From the NCBI GenBank assembly GCA_021780795.1, contig JAJXYA010000307.1, positions 1 to 9,894 of the forward strand: a DNA stretch of 9,894 bases. The letters are read 5' to 3'. A model generated the notes under the pieces. That model saw only the letters and a program-made list of their open reading frames with translations, did not search any database and was not told the DNA's origin. Position 1 is the first letter of the stretch, and the number at the start of each line of letters is the position of its first letter. The stretch comes from Bacillota bacterium (GTDB taxonomy: Bacteria; Bacillota_A; Clostridia; Clostridiales; Clostridiaceae). Shown one piece after another: positions 1-6,604 of this stretch. The translations under genes and the position numbers were made by a program.

Positions 1-1359
1 GATGTTTTAAATTTTATTGATAAAGTAGTTTATTCAATAGTAACTTCTTTAAAGCATAATCTTAGTCCTAATGTATATACTGCTTTGGCACTACACATTA
101 ACACCTTGATAACTAGAGTAACAAATCACAAAACTATAATTAACCCACAGCTTAATAAAATAAAAAAATTGTACCCTGAAGAATATAGAATTGCACTGGA
201 AGCAAAAAATCAAATAGAAGAATATTTACATCATCCTATACCAGAAGATGAGGCAGGATATTTAACACTTTTTATTGTTCCAGAAGAAAGTTATTCGCAA
301 AAAGGAATAGATAAGGTAAAAGTTATCATTATCGCTCATGGGAGGTCTACTGCAACATCCATGGCAGAGGTTGCTAATGAACTTTTAGGCGAAAACTACG
401 TTATAGGAATAAATTCACCTATTGAGGTAAAGCCTTCTATAGTATTAGAAGAATTAAAAAAGGTAGTTAAAGAAAATTATACTACTAGCGGATATATACT
501 ACTTGTAGACATGGGCTCTTTAACAACCTTTGGCGAAATTATAGAGGAAGAATTTAAAGTACCAGTAAGGGTTTTTGCACTTACTTCCACACTACATGTT
601 ATTGAAGCTACAAGAAAAGCACTTTTAGGCTTTTCCTTAGATGATATCTACAGAGACATTCTTTCTGTAAATACGTATTTAGGCATAAATTCAGATAAAA
701 AATTTAACCAAAACGATGGAAAGAAGTTTGCTATTATAACAACCTGCTTAACAGGTGAAGGAGGCTCTTTAGCAATAAAAAGCTTCTTAAACAACAACTT
801 AAAATACGATAAAGACTTTTTTGAAATACTCCCATTTAATTCTTTAGATAAAAACCATTTTAAAGATCAGCTTTCAAAAATACAAAAAGAAAAGGAAATA
901 CTTTTTATCGTTTCATCCTTTCCTATAGAAACAGATATAAAACAATATAATATGTACGATGTTATTAGTATGAAAGTATTATCAGAACTTCAGGAAATAG
1001 TTGATACAAAATCTGTTTTACTAAGGATGGGCCTGATATTAAAAGAAAACATAACCAATATGGATGGTGAAGAGCTATATGAAGATATTACACAAGCCTT
1101 GCAAAGAATTCAAAAGAAGCTAGGGACAAGACTGGCTGATGAAACTTTAGTAGGTCTTATTCTCCATTTAGCATATACTATGAGCCGCTTAAAGGAAGGT
1201 GTAAAGCAAATACAGTATCCTAACGAAAAGAACTTTATTCAAAAATATTCCTACTATTATGAAGTAATTAGAGATAATTTAATCTTTTTTTACAATAAAT
1301 ATTTTATAGAAATTTCAGATAGTGAAATTTGTTATGTAATTAACTTCTTTGTAAGATAA
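1..1359 (+). CDS. LevR-family PTS-regulated sigma-54-dependent activator, C-terminal part (5' truncated by window edge)
   Basis: The frame is open from base 1, giving 452 visible residues with no start; the true gene begins left of the window. Visible order (residue 1 = first codon): PRD1 around 1-100 with His32 in ALALHIN; a mannose-family PTS EIIA domain around 105-225 with the phosphorylatable His113 in IIAHG; an EIIB-like linker around 240-300 with Cys249 in TTCLTGEGG; PRD2 around 340-452 with His389 in LILHLAY. The order PRD-EIIA(Man)-EIIB-like-PRD is that of LevR/ManR, which carry an N-terminal HTH and AAA+ sigma-54 activator domain, expected upstream here. In characterised homologues, HPr phosphorylates the EIIA histidine and the cognate EIIB phosphorylates the PRD2 histidine, tying a mannose/fructose-family PTS operon to sugar supply. 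The second PRD1 position, usually His, is Phe91 (GYLTLF). The target operon is not visible. Family call firm; sugar unknown. Confidence 0.9.
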   Translation, partial: DVLNFIDKVVYSIVTSLKHNLSPNVYTALALHINTLITRVTNHKTIINPQLNKIKKLYPEEYRIALEAKNQIEEYLHHPIPEDEAGYLTLFIVPEESYSQKGIDKVKVIIIAHGRSTATSMAEVANELLGENYVIGINSPIEVKPSIVLEELKKVVKENYTTSGYILLVDMGSLTTFGEIIEEEFKVPVRVFALTSTLHVIEATRKALLGFSLDDIYRDILSVNTYLGINSDKKFNQNDGKKFAIITTCLTGEGGSLAIKSFLNNNLKYDKDFFEILPFNSLDKNHFKDQLSKIQKEKEILFIVSSFPIETDIKQYNMYDVISMKVLSELQEIVDTKSVLLRMGLILKENITNMDGEELYEDITQALQRIQKKLGTRLADETLVGLILHLAYTMSRLKEGVKQIQYPNEKNFIQKYSYYYEVIRDNLIFFYNKYFIEISDSEICYVINFFVR

Positions 1360-1389
1360 AATGGTTGTCGCAAAAGCGACAACCATTTT
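1358..1389. terminator. Bidirectional intrinsic terminator between convergent genes
   Basis: A perfect 11-bp stem (ATGGTTGTCGC, 1361-1371; GCGACAACCAT, 1376-1386) closes an AAAA loop. It is extended by A:T pairs, with a T-run on the right and an A-run on the left, so it can terminate both strands. It fills the whole gap between the LevR-type gene and the stop codon of the VanW gene at 1390. Its GCGACAACC arm recurs in the hairpin at 3998-4035. Confidence 0.88.
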
Positions 1390-2742
1390 TTATTGTTTTG
1401 TACCTCTTTTTATTATTTCATTTATTGCATCATAAGTATCATTTGAAACAGTATCCTTTGCTATCATATTTCCATTTTGAAAGGTTTCTAAATATACTTT
1501 AACCTGATGACCTATAGAAGGACTTTGCTCAACTTCTGTTTGGCCAGCTGGCATTGTAGGATCATCTACATATTGTGTAGTTGGTTGAAGTTGTGCGTAT
1601 ACATCATTTACAACCTTATAAGTCTTGCTGGTTAAACTGCTGTTTGAATATATATTAAAGGTTTCAATTCCGTTAGCTGAAGAGCCTTCAATATAAATTG
1701 GATAATTCAAAGTATTTTTAAACTGATAATCTAAATCTCCCCAATCAATTGTTGCATCTTGACCTAAGGGTACATAGATTGAAGGTATAGAGTGATGCTC
1801 TCTAACAGTAGGTAAAATTCCAGCTAAAAGTACAGCATTATACATTGTAGAGGAAACCTGACATATGCCCCCTCCATAACCAAGACCAACTGAGTCTCCT
1901 ATATCCACAGGTGCACTTTGATATCCTCTCTGTGGCGTTCTTTCTCCAACTGTTCCATTAAAGCTAAAGGTATCTCCTGGCATAAGGCATAACCCATTTA
2001 TAGCTGCTGTGGCAAGCTGAATGTTTGTAACTCTAGAAGCACTAGAAATAGAACCATAATTTGTACTAAAGGTTGAAATAAGAGTATTAATAGTTTGAAG
2101 CTTCTCTTTAGTTACTTTTGCCTTTACAGTTTCTATATTAGCCTTGACTGTAGTATCCGCTCCTATACTGCTATTTATACCAGCTGCCAAGTCCTTTTTT
2201 AGCTGTGCATCATTTACTTTATATCCATCCTTATCATCAGTAATTTCAAAATCAGAGCCATTCTTTGTAATTTTCCCATTTACCGCACTTATGTTTGTTG
2301 CTTTATCAATATTACTAATTAAATCATCTAATGGTTTTTCATTATAAGTAAAAGTAAGATTATATGATTTCTTTGCTGCTTTTTGTATAAGCTCATATTG
2401 AGATAGATGATTTTCATTTTTACCATATTCAAAAGCTTCCTCTACTTTTGCATTTATATCAAAATTAGCATCTAATTTCTCATAAGTTATGCTGTAAGTT
2501 TTGTCTCCTACTTGAATGTTTACTTTTTTATTTCCGATTGCAGTCTGAAATTTACTTTCAAGAAGCTTTTCTGCCTGATCCTTAGTTTTATTTGATAAGT
2601 TAACACCTTCAATTTGGACTCCAGGATAAATTTTATTACTATAACCTTCTACAACTGAATATATATGATATGCATACAATGAAACACTTATAATAGCTAT
2701 TAATGCTACACTGGCTCCAGCTATTATTATTTTTTTCTTCAT
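1390..2742 (-). CDS. VanW/YoaR-like membrane-anchored cell-envelope protein
   Basis: This 450-residue protein has a short basic N-terminus (MKKK) and one hydrophobic segment at about 5-27, with no lipobox or clear cleavage site, so it is probably anchored in the membrane with the rest outside. Residues about 38-120 look like the putative peptidoglycan-binding domain (PG_binding_4) that precedes VanW domains (YPGVQIEGVNLSNKT at 39-53). The VanW domain spans about 225-355, with FSTNYGS at 225-231, SRVTNIQLA at 236-244 and the hallmark GGGICQVSS at 290-298. The tail (about 370-450) resembles the G5-like extension of Clostridium homologues but is not firmly assignable. VanW is named from vancomycin-resistance clusters, yet its biochemical role is unknown and most copies, as here, have no resistance genes beside them. 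AAAGGAGAA sits 6 nt before the ATG and supports the start. The gene is monocistronic, with its own promoter and terminator. Confidence 0.92.
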   Translation of the reverse strand: MKKKIIIAGASVALIAIISVSLYAYHIYSVVEGYSNKIYPGVQIEGVNLSNKTKDQAEKLLESKFQTAIGNKKVNIQVGDKTYSITYEKLDANFDINAKVEEAFEYGKNENHLSQYELIQKAAKKSYNLTFTYNEKPLDDLISNIDKATNISAVNGKITKNGSDFEITDDKDGYKVNDAQLKKDLAAGINSSIGADTTVKANIETVKAKVTKEKLQTINTLISTFSTNYGSISSASRVTNIQLATAAINGLCLMPGDTFSFNGTVGERTPQRGYQSAPVDIGDSVGLGYGGGICQVSSTMYNAVLLAGILPTVREHHSIPSIYVPLGQDATIDWGDLDYQFKNTLNYPIYIEGSSANGIETFNIYSNSSLTSKTYKVVNDVYAQLQPTTQYVDDPTMPAGQTEVEQSPSIGHQVKVYLETFQNGNMIAKDTVSNDTYDAINEIIKRGTKQ

Positions 2743-2769
2743 AAAATTCTCCTTTCCTCTAACAATAAT

Positions 2770-2798
2770 ATTATACTACAAAAATATCCTTATTTCAC
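2770..2798 (-). promoter_or_regulatory. Probable sigma-A promoter of the VanW gene
   Basis: Read on the minus strand there is a perfect TATAAT (2770-2775) and, 17 bp upstream, GTGAAA (2793-2798), matching TTGACA at 4 of 6 positions. A transcript from about 2763 would have a leader of roughly 20 nt containing the ribosome binding site. In such AT-rich DNA the -10 alone would be weak evidence; the spacing makes it reasonable. Confidence 0.5.
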
Positions 2799-2886
2799 AT
2801 TATATCTACAAGATTAATACTTTATTAAAATAAATCGTTTTCTAAAACTTATTTATTATATTTCTTAATTCTCTTTTCAAAAAAAA

Positions 2887-2911
2887 TATGATAAAATGTC
2901 GAAAAGGGGAG
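2887..2911 (+). promoter_or_regulatory. -10-like box and ribosome binding site that fix the M42 peptidase start
   Basis: TATGAT at 2887-2892 is a one-mismatch -10 box; I see no good -35. AGGGGAG at 2905-2911 lies 11 nt before the ATG at 2923. An in-frame ATG at 2896 has only A-rich sequence before it and overlaps the downstream edge of the -10, so translation most likely starts at 2923. The promoter part is weak and the ribosome binding site is solid. Confidence 0.45.
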
Positions 2912-2922
2912 ATGATTTTAAT

Positions 2923-3957
2923 ATGTACAATATAAAGAAAATTAATTACTACTTAAACAATATTCTTTCGATTGCGAGTCCATCTGGATATACTAATGAA
3001 ATAGCAGATTATATTAAAGAAGAACTTCATTTGATTAATGCATATTATTATACAACTAATAAAGGCTCAATAGTAGTTACAATAAAAGGCGAAAATTCAG
3101 AAAATGAAAGAACCTTTTCAGCTCATATAGATACTCTTGGAGCTATGGTAAAGGAAATTAAAGCTTCTGGTGCTTTAGGCATAGTGCCAATTGGAGGCCT
3201 GGATATGAATACCGTGGAGGGTGAAAACTGTTCTATTGTAACTCTGTTTGACAAAACTTATAGTGGTACTATCCAAACAATAAAGCCATCGGTACATATA
3301 TATAGCGATGCACGTACATTAAAAAGAGAAGCTGAAAATATGGAAATTATTATAGATGAAATAGTTAATAGTAAAGCTCAAGTAGAAGCACTTGGAATTT
3401 CTGTAGGAGATTTTGTATGTTTTGATCCTAAAACAAGATTTACTGAAAATGGTTTCGTAAAGAGCAGACATTTAGATAATAAAGCTGGTGCCGCTATACT
3501 AATGTATGCAATCAAATATATTATTGAAAATAATATTGCTTTGCCTTACGATACTAACTTTGTTTTTACTACCTATGAAGAAGTAGGCCACGGAGCAGCT
3601 TCTGGTATTCCTGAAAATACAAAGGAGCTTATTGCTATCGATATGGGCGCACCTGGAAAAGGTCAAAATTCTTCTGAATACAGCGTATGTATATGTGCAA
3701 AGGATTCTTCCGGTCCATATGACTATAATCTTCGAAAAAGACTTACTGAAATTTGTATAAATAACCATATATCTTACAAAACAGATATTTATCCAAACTA
3801 TAGTTCTGATGCATCAGCTGCTTTAAAGGCAGGCTATGATGTAAAAACAGCTCTTATTGGATCTGGTATTTACGCTTCACACGGCTACGAAAGAACTCAT
3901 ATGGATGGAATTTTATCAACCTTAGACCTTGTTATAAAGTACAGTTGTGAAAAATAA
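2923..3957 (+). CDS. M42-family metallopeptidase (glutamyl aminopeptidase / FrvX-like)
   Basis: This is a 344-residue cytoplasmic enzyme with no signal peptide and the usual M42 length. All expected ligands of the co-catalytic dimetal centre are present: His68 and the catalytic-side Asp70 (SAHIDT), bridging Asp185 (RHLDNKAG), catalytic Glu219 with ligand Glu220 (TYEEVGHG), Asp240 (AIDMGAPG) and His320 (ASHGYERTH). The insert between about 75 and 175 corresponds to the PDZ-like/dimerisation subdomain. M42 enzymes form large tetrahedral complexes and remove N-terminal residues from peptides, acting late in protein turnover; the family also contains proteins misnamed as cellulases. Precise residue preference cannot be read from sequence. 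The start at 2923 is chosen over an in-frame ATG at 2896 because only 2923 has a ribosome binding site. It is monocistronic and diverges from the VanW gene. Confidence 0.93.
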   Translation: MYNIKKINYYLNNILSIASPSGYTNEIADYIKEELHLINAYYYTTNKGSIVVTIKGENSENERTFSAHIDTLGAMVKEIKASGALGIVPIGGLDMNTVEGENCSIVTLFDKTYSGTIQTIKPSVHIYSDARTLKREAENMEIIIDEIVNSKAQVEALGISVGDFVCFDPKTRFTENGFVKSRHLDNKAGAAILMYAIKYIIENNIALPYDTNFVFTTYEEVGHGAASGIPENTKELIAIDMGAPGKGQNSSEYSVCICAKDSSGPYDYNLRKRLTEICINNHISYKTDIYPNYSSDASAALKAGYDVKTALIGSGIYASHGYERTHMDGILSTLDLVIKYSCEK

Positions 3958-3997
3958 TTAAGGTACTAATTAAAACTTTAAAATGTTAGAAGCAAAT

Positions 3998-4035
3998 AGG
4001 GGCTGTCGCACATTATTTCTATTGCGACAACCCCT
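3998..4035. terminator. Hairpin between convergent genes, probable bidirectional terminator
   Basis: Arms AGGGGCTGTCGCA (3998-4010) and TGCGACAACCCCT (4023-4035) pair over 13 bp around a 12-nt loop. The single mismatch is C/A on the plus strand but a G-U wobble in minus-strand RNA, so the minus-strand structure is fully paired and may chiefly serve the tautomerase gene ending at 4059. The flanks are only moderately T-rich, making it a weaker terminator than the one at 1358. Confidence 0.68.
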
Positions 4036-4058
4036 GTTAACTTTCTATCGAATTTTTC

Positions 4059-4403
4059 TCAAAACAATCCACCATTATAACCCCATTCATTTATATCATG
4101 AAATATGACATATATATTTTCAGGGTCTATTCCTAGTTCTTCTTTATATAATTTGCAAATTTCCTTTGTAAGCTTATCCTTTGCACTTCTTGCTGCACTC
4201 CCTAGTACTTTAACTTCTACCACTGCACCTCTATCTAACTTTTTCCCTCGGAAATATAAGGTTTTTTCATCATTAAATCCTACAAAAAGCCATTCCTCAC
4301 TTTTCCCAGGCAATATTTCGATAAGTTTTCCTAATTTCTCTTTAATTATATCTTTTTTATCCTCTGAAAGTTTAAGCGTTAAATCTGAATTTATATATGG
4401 CAT
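4059..4403 (-). CDS. MIF / phenylpyruvate tautomerase homologue
   Basis: The 114-residue length matches the macrophage migration inhibitory factor branch of the tautomerase superfamily. The start MPYI leaves Pro2 at the mature N-terminus, where the catalytic proline of this family must be, so the start is secure. Lys34 (LPGKSEEW) aligns with the active-site lysine of MIF, and the C-terminal segment PENIYVIFHDINEWGYNG (94-111) matches the MIF ending PDRVYINYYDMN...GWNG. The CxxC motif of animal MIF is absent at the corresponding place (about 57-62). Such proteins are trimers that interconvert keto and enol forms of phenylpyruvate-like acids in vitro; the role in anaerobic bacteria is not established. 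AAGAGGAG sits 8 nt before the ATG. No aromatic-amino-acid gene lies beside it, so the physiological substrate is open. Confidence 0.87.
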   Translation of the reverse strand: MPYINSDLTLKLSEDKKDIIKEKLGKLIEILPGKSEEWLFVGFNDEKTLYFRGKKLDRGAVVEVKVLGSAARSAKDKLTKEICKLYKEELGIDPENIYVIFHDINEWGYNGGLF

Positions 4404-4436
4404 ATTAACAACTCCTCTTTAATTTTTTATAATTTT

Positions 4437-4442
4437 ATTATA
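4437..4442 (-). promoter_or_regulatory. Candidate -10 box for the tautomerase gene
   Basis: The minus strand reads TATAAT here, about 35 nt upstream of the ATG and suitably ahead of the ribosome binding site. No convincing -35 element is found 16-18 bp upstream. The spacer is almost pure A/T, so chance matches are likely. Confidence 0.25.
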
Positions 4443-4462
4443 TCAATTTTATTAAAATAGTA

Positions 4463-4468
4463 TATAAT
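4463..4468 (+). promoter_or_regulatory. Candidate -10 box for the radical SAM gene
   Basis: TATAAT lies 27 nt before the ATG at 4496, and AGGAG (4484-4488) falls between them with a 7-nt spacer to the start. The -35 region is not recognisable. It is placed correctly for a short leader, but the AT-rich context limits certainty. Confidence 0.32.
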
Positions 4469-4495
4469 TATAATAATAAAAATAGGAGATAGCAA

Positions 4496-5374
4496 ATGAA
4501 TAAATTTAAAAAAATATATATTGAAATAACAAATGTATGCAACTTAAGCTGCGAATTTTGCCCAACAACAAAAAGGGAACCTTTATTTATGGATAAATCT
4601 TTTTTTGAAAATATACTGCTTGGCATAAAGGATTATGGAAACCACATTTATTTACATGTCAAAGGGGAACCATTGCTTCATAAAGATATAGATATATTTT
4701 TAGATATAGCTTATAAGCATAATTTAAAGGTAAATTTGACTACTAATGGTACACTAATTAGTAAAGTTCAAGAAAAAATAATAAATAAACCTGCCTTAAG
4801 GCAAGTTAACTTCTCACTACATAGTTTTGATGCAAATATTAAAACCGTTCAAATAGAACAGTATTTACAAAATATTTTTGAGTTTATAAATAAAGCTTCT
4901 TTAAATGGAAATATAATTTCTGCACTGAGACTTTGGAATTTAAGCGAAAATAATACAGATAATTTAAATTTAAATAGAAACGGATTGATTTTAAAAGCAA
5001 TAGAAAAAAATTTCAATCTCAATTTTGAGCTTAAAGATGAATTAAGTAAGGTTAGAGGCATTAAACTTTGTGAAAATGTATATTTAAATCAAGCTTCCCG
5101 CTTCAAATGGCCTGGCGACTATGAGGCTATGAGTACTAATACTGGATTTTGCCATGGTTTAAGGGACCAAATAGCTATACTCTCCGATGGAACTGTAGTT
5201 CCTTGTTGTTTAGATGGTGAAGGAGTAATTTCGTTAGGAAATATAAAAGAAAATTCATTTTCTGAAATAATTAATAGTAGAAGAGCTAATGCCATTTATG
5301 ATGGTTTTTCTAAAAGGATAGTAGTTGAAGAACTTTGCAAAAATTGTGATTATAGAATAAGATTTAATAAGTAA
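4496..5374 (+). CDS. Radical SAM protein with SPASM-like C-terminal cluster domain, function unknown
   Basis: A 292-residue cytoplasmic protein. The N-terminal radical SAM core carries CxxxCxxC at Cys15, Cys19 and Cys22 (NVCNLSCEFCP), which binds the catalytic [4Fe-4S] cluster. KGEP at 56-59 is the GGEP-type SAM-binding motif and TTNGT at 82-86 the next core strand. The C-terminal region (about 215-290) is SPASM-like: Cys219, Cys237-Cys238 after a DGTVVPC strand, SLGNI at 246-250 and Cys281-x2-Cys284. This is fewer cysteines than the seven of full SPASM proteins, which suggests one auxiliary cluster. Full SPASM relatives modify peptides or proteins (anaerobic sulfatase maturation, thioether formation), but no sulfatase or small precursor-peptide gene is visible nearby, so the substrate cannot be inferred. 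It stands alone, with its own ribosome binding site and terminator. Confidence 0.88.
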   Translation: MNKFKKIYIEITNVCNLSCEFCPTTKREPLFMDKSFFENILLGIKDYGNHIYLHVKGEPLLHKDIDIFLDIAYKHNLKVNLTTNGTLISKVQEKIINKPALRQVNFSLHSFDANIKTVQIEQYLQNIFEFINKASLNGNIISALRLWNLSENNTDNLNLNRNGLILKAIEKNFNLNFELKDELSKVRGIKLCENVYLNQASRFKWPGDYEAMSTNTGFCHGLRDQIAILSDGTVVPCCLDGEGVISLGNIKENSFSEIINSRRANAIYDGFSKRIVVEELCKNCDYRIRFNK

Positions 5375-5384
5375 AAACCGTTTT

Positions 5385-5427
5385 AAAAAATAACCACCAT
5401 ACTCAAAAGTATAGTGGTTATTTTTTT
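5385..5427. terminator. Bidirectional intrinsic terminator
   Basis: A 19-bp stem pairs 5385-5403 with 5408-5426 around a CAAA loop. The one mismatch is C/A on the plus strand and a G-U wobble on the minus strand. It is bounded by A6 on the left and T7 on the right, so both transcripts get a U-run. It sits 10 nt after the radical SAM stop and overlaps the stop codon (5426-5428) of the opposing substrate-binding protein gene. Confidence 0.9.
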
Positions 5428-6481
5428 ACTGAACTATATTATCATGAAACCATTTTTTTATGTCTTTTTCATCTTTTGCTGATGTTATTGGATTTGTTCT
5501 TATCCATTTTACACTAGCTACTTGAACTTCCTTATTTGCTTTTACCCCTTTTATAATTGGATTAAAATATGAATCTGCAGCTCCATTTTTAACATTGAGC
5601 ATAACAGCTTGACCTTCTGGAGAAAGACAATATTCAACAAACTGTTTTGCAGCATCCATATCAGGAGCATTTTTATCTATAGACATTACACTTGGAAGCG
5701 TAAATACTCCTGAAGAAGGATAAATTATATCTATGGGATTTCCACTTGCCTTTGCTTTAATAAGCGCAGAATTTTGTATAGTAATAGCTTTAACTTGTCC
5801 GGATAATAATGCTTGTAAAGTATTAGCATTACCAGTGAAAACCTTTAGTCCGTTATTTTTCAAATCTTGAAAATACTTTTTGCCATTAGTTTCCCCTAAC
5901 TTTTGCATCATACCACTAACATAAGGATATGTAGGTCCTGAAGTACTAGGATCGTTCATAGCTATTTGATTTTTAAGCTTCGGATTTGCCAAATCGCTCC
6001 AATCTTTTGGATAATCTTCAGGTTTTAATAATTTTGTATTAACACCTATAGCTACTGCTGCAGTAACTGCAACTGGAAAATATGACTTGTTTGCAGGTAC
6101 AAGTGATTTACCTAAACTTGTGTAACCATCAAAATCAGAAGGCGTGTAACCTTGAAGAAGCATGTTTTCATTATCCATTGACTGCATAGTTGCATCGCCA
6201 TCAAACCAAGCTACGTCCCAATGTGGATTTGAACGTTCTGCTTCCATTTTAGCAGCAATTGCACCAGTTGAATCGTCAACAACTTTTACCACTATACCTG
6301 TTTTCTTTTGAAATGCTTTAGCAACAGCTGTATCGTAACCTTCTGCTGCATAGAGCACAAGCTGTTTGCTAGTTTTAGATGTTTTTACGGCATTGGTATT
6401 GTTTGAACATGCTGACAAAGAAAATACTAAAGCTGAAAGTACCACCAAAGTAAATATGGATTTTAATTTTTTGGATTTCAT
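5426..6481 (-). CDS. ABC-transporter substrate-binding lipoprotein, Fe3+/phosphonate/polyamine-type cluster
   Basis: A 351-residue protein with a lipoprotein signal: basic MKSKKLK, hydrophobic stretch about 8-21, and lipobox LSAC with the lipidated Cys25. The mature part is a two-lobe periplasmic-binding-protein fold of the class including FbpA/FutA iron, 2-aminoethylphosphonate and thiamine binders: LVLYAAEGYD at 41-50, a phosphate-loop-like STGAIAAKMEAE at 71-82, DVAWFDGDA at 89-97, DPSTSGPTYPY at 178-188 and the closing CLSPEGQAVM at 285-294. It would capture a solute outside the membrane and pass it to a permease. No permease or ATPase gene is adjacent, so it is an orphan here. The paired tyrosines typical of FbpA iron sites are not evident, so iron is only one option. 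AAGGAG is 7 nt before the ATG. Expression is probably controlled through the dyads at 6549-6602. Confidence 0.9.
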   Translation of the reverse strand: MKSKKLKSIFTLVVLSALVFSLSACSNNTNAVKTSKTSKQLVLYAAEGYDTAVAKAFQKKTGIVVKVVDDSTGAIAAKMEAERSNPHWDVAWFDGDATMQSMDNENMLLQGYTPSDFDGYTSLGKSLVPANKSYFPVAVTAAVAIGVNTKLLKPEDYPKDWSDLANPKLKNQIAMNDPSTSGPTYPYVSGMMQKLGETNGKKYFQDLKNNGLKVFTGNANTLQALLSGQVKAITIQNSALIKAKASGNPIDIIYPSSGVFTLPSVMSIDKNAPDMDAAKQFVEYCLSPEGQAVMLNVKNGAADSYFNPIIKGVKANKEVQVASVKWIRTNPITSAKDEKDIKKWFHDNIVQ

Positions 6482-6548
6482 AGTATCGCTCCTTAAATTA
6501 GTTTTTGTCTAAATAAGTAAAAAGATTATTATTGTCGATTAGGCTGTC

Positions 6549-6586
6549 ATATTATATAATGTAACATCAGTTACATTATATAATAT
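6549..6586. promoter_or_regulatory. Perfect 17-bp-arm palindrome containing TGTAAC-N4-GTTACA, probable operator
   Basis: ATATTATATAATGTAAC (6549-6565) is followed by ATCA and its exact reverse complement (6570-6586). The core at 6560-6575 is the 16-bp dyad TGTAAC-N4-GTTACA, with the same overall geometry as CRP/FNR-superfamily sites (TGTGA-N6-TCACA). The outer arms contain TATAAT on each strand, so the site may overlap the promoter. On the minus strand ATGACA, a 5-of-6 match to a -35, lies directly beside it at 6545-6550. It stands about 70-105 bp before the substrate-binding protein start. No T-run follows, so a terminator is unlikely. Confidence 0.72.
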
Positions 6587-6602
6587 TGTAACTTTCGTTA
6601 CA
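6587..6602. promoter_or_regulatory. Second TGTAAC-N4-GTTACA dyad, probable operator
   Basis: TGTAAC (6587-6592), TTTC, GTTACA (6597-6602) repeats the core of the adjacent palindrome exactly in both half-sites while the 4-nt centre differs (TTTC against ATCA). That is the pattern expected of a protein-binding site rather than a duplicated segment. Centre-to-centre distance to the first site is 27 bp. It abuts the U-run of the upstream operon's terminator, so it can only serve the substrate-binding protein gene. Confidence 0.7.
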
Positions 6603-6604
6603 TT

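Noticed and set aside
85..1359. TTG at 85 as the start of the LevR-type gene
   Set aside because: The frame is open to base 1 and residues before 85 (KHNLSPNVYTA) are part of PRD1, so this is an internal codon of a gene cut by the window edge.
1390..2742. Vancomycin-resistance function for the VanW-domain protein
   Set aside because: VanW domains are widespread in clostridia outside resistance clusters, and no vanH/A/X or two-component genes are beside it.
2896..2922. ATG at 2896 as the start of the M42 peptidase
   Set aside because: It has no ribosome binding site and lies right against the -10-like box, whereas the ATG at 2923 has AGGGGAG upstream and gives the usual N-terminus.
3499..3768. 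89-codon open frame antisense to the M42 gene
   Set aside because: No ribosome binding site or recognisable domain, and it lies wholly within a strongly conserved gene. Similar short antisense frames at 2144-2347, 4105-4422, 4849-5061 and 7808-7996 were dismissed for the same reasons.
4059..5374. Divergent tautomerase and radical SAM genes as a functional pair
   Set aside because: They share only a short AT-rich spacer, with no common operator visible and no known pathway linking the two families.
6549..6586. Reading the long palindrome as a transcription terminator or a riboswitch
   Set aside because: The stem is almost all A/T with no following U-run on either strand, the operon already has a terminator next to it, and the repeated half-sites fit a protein-binding site better.
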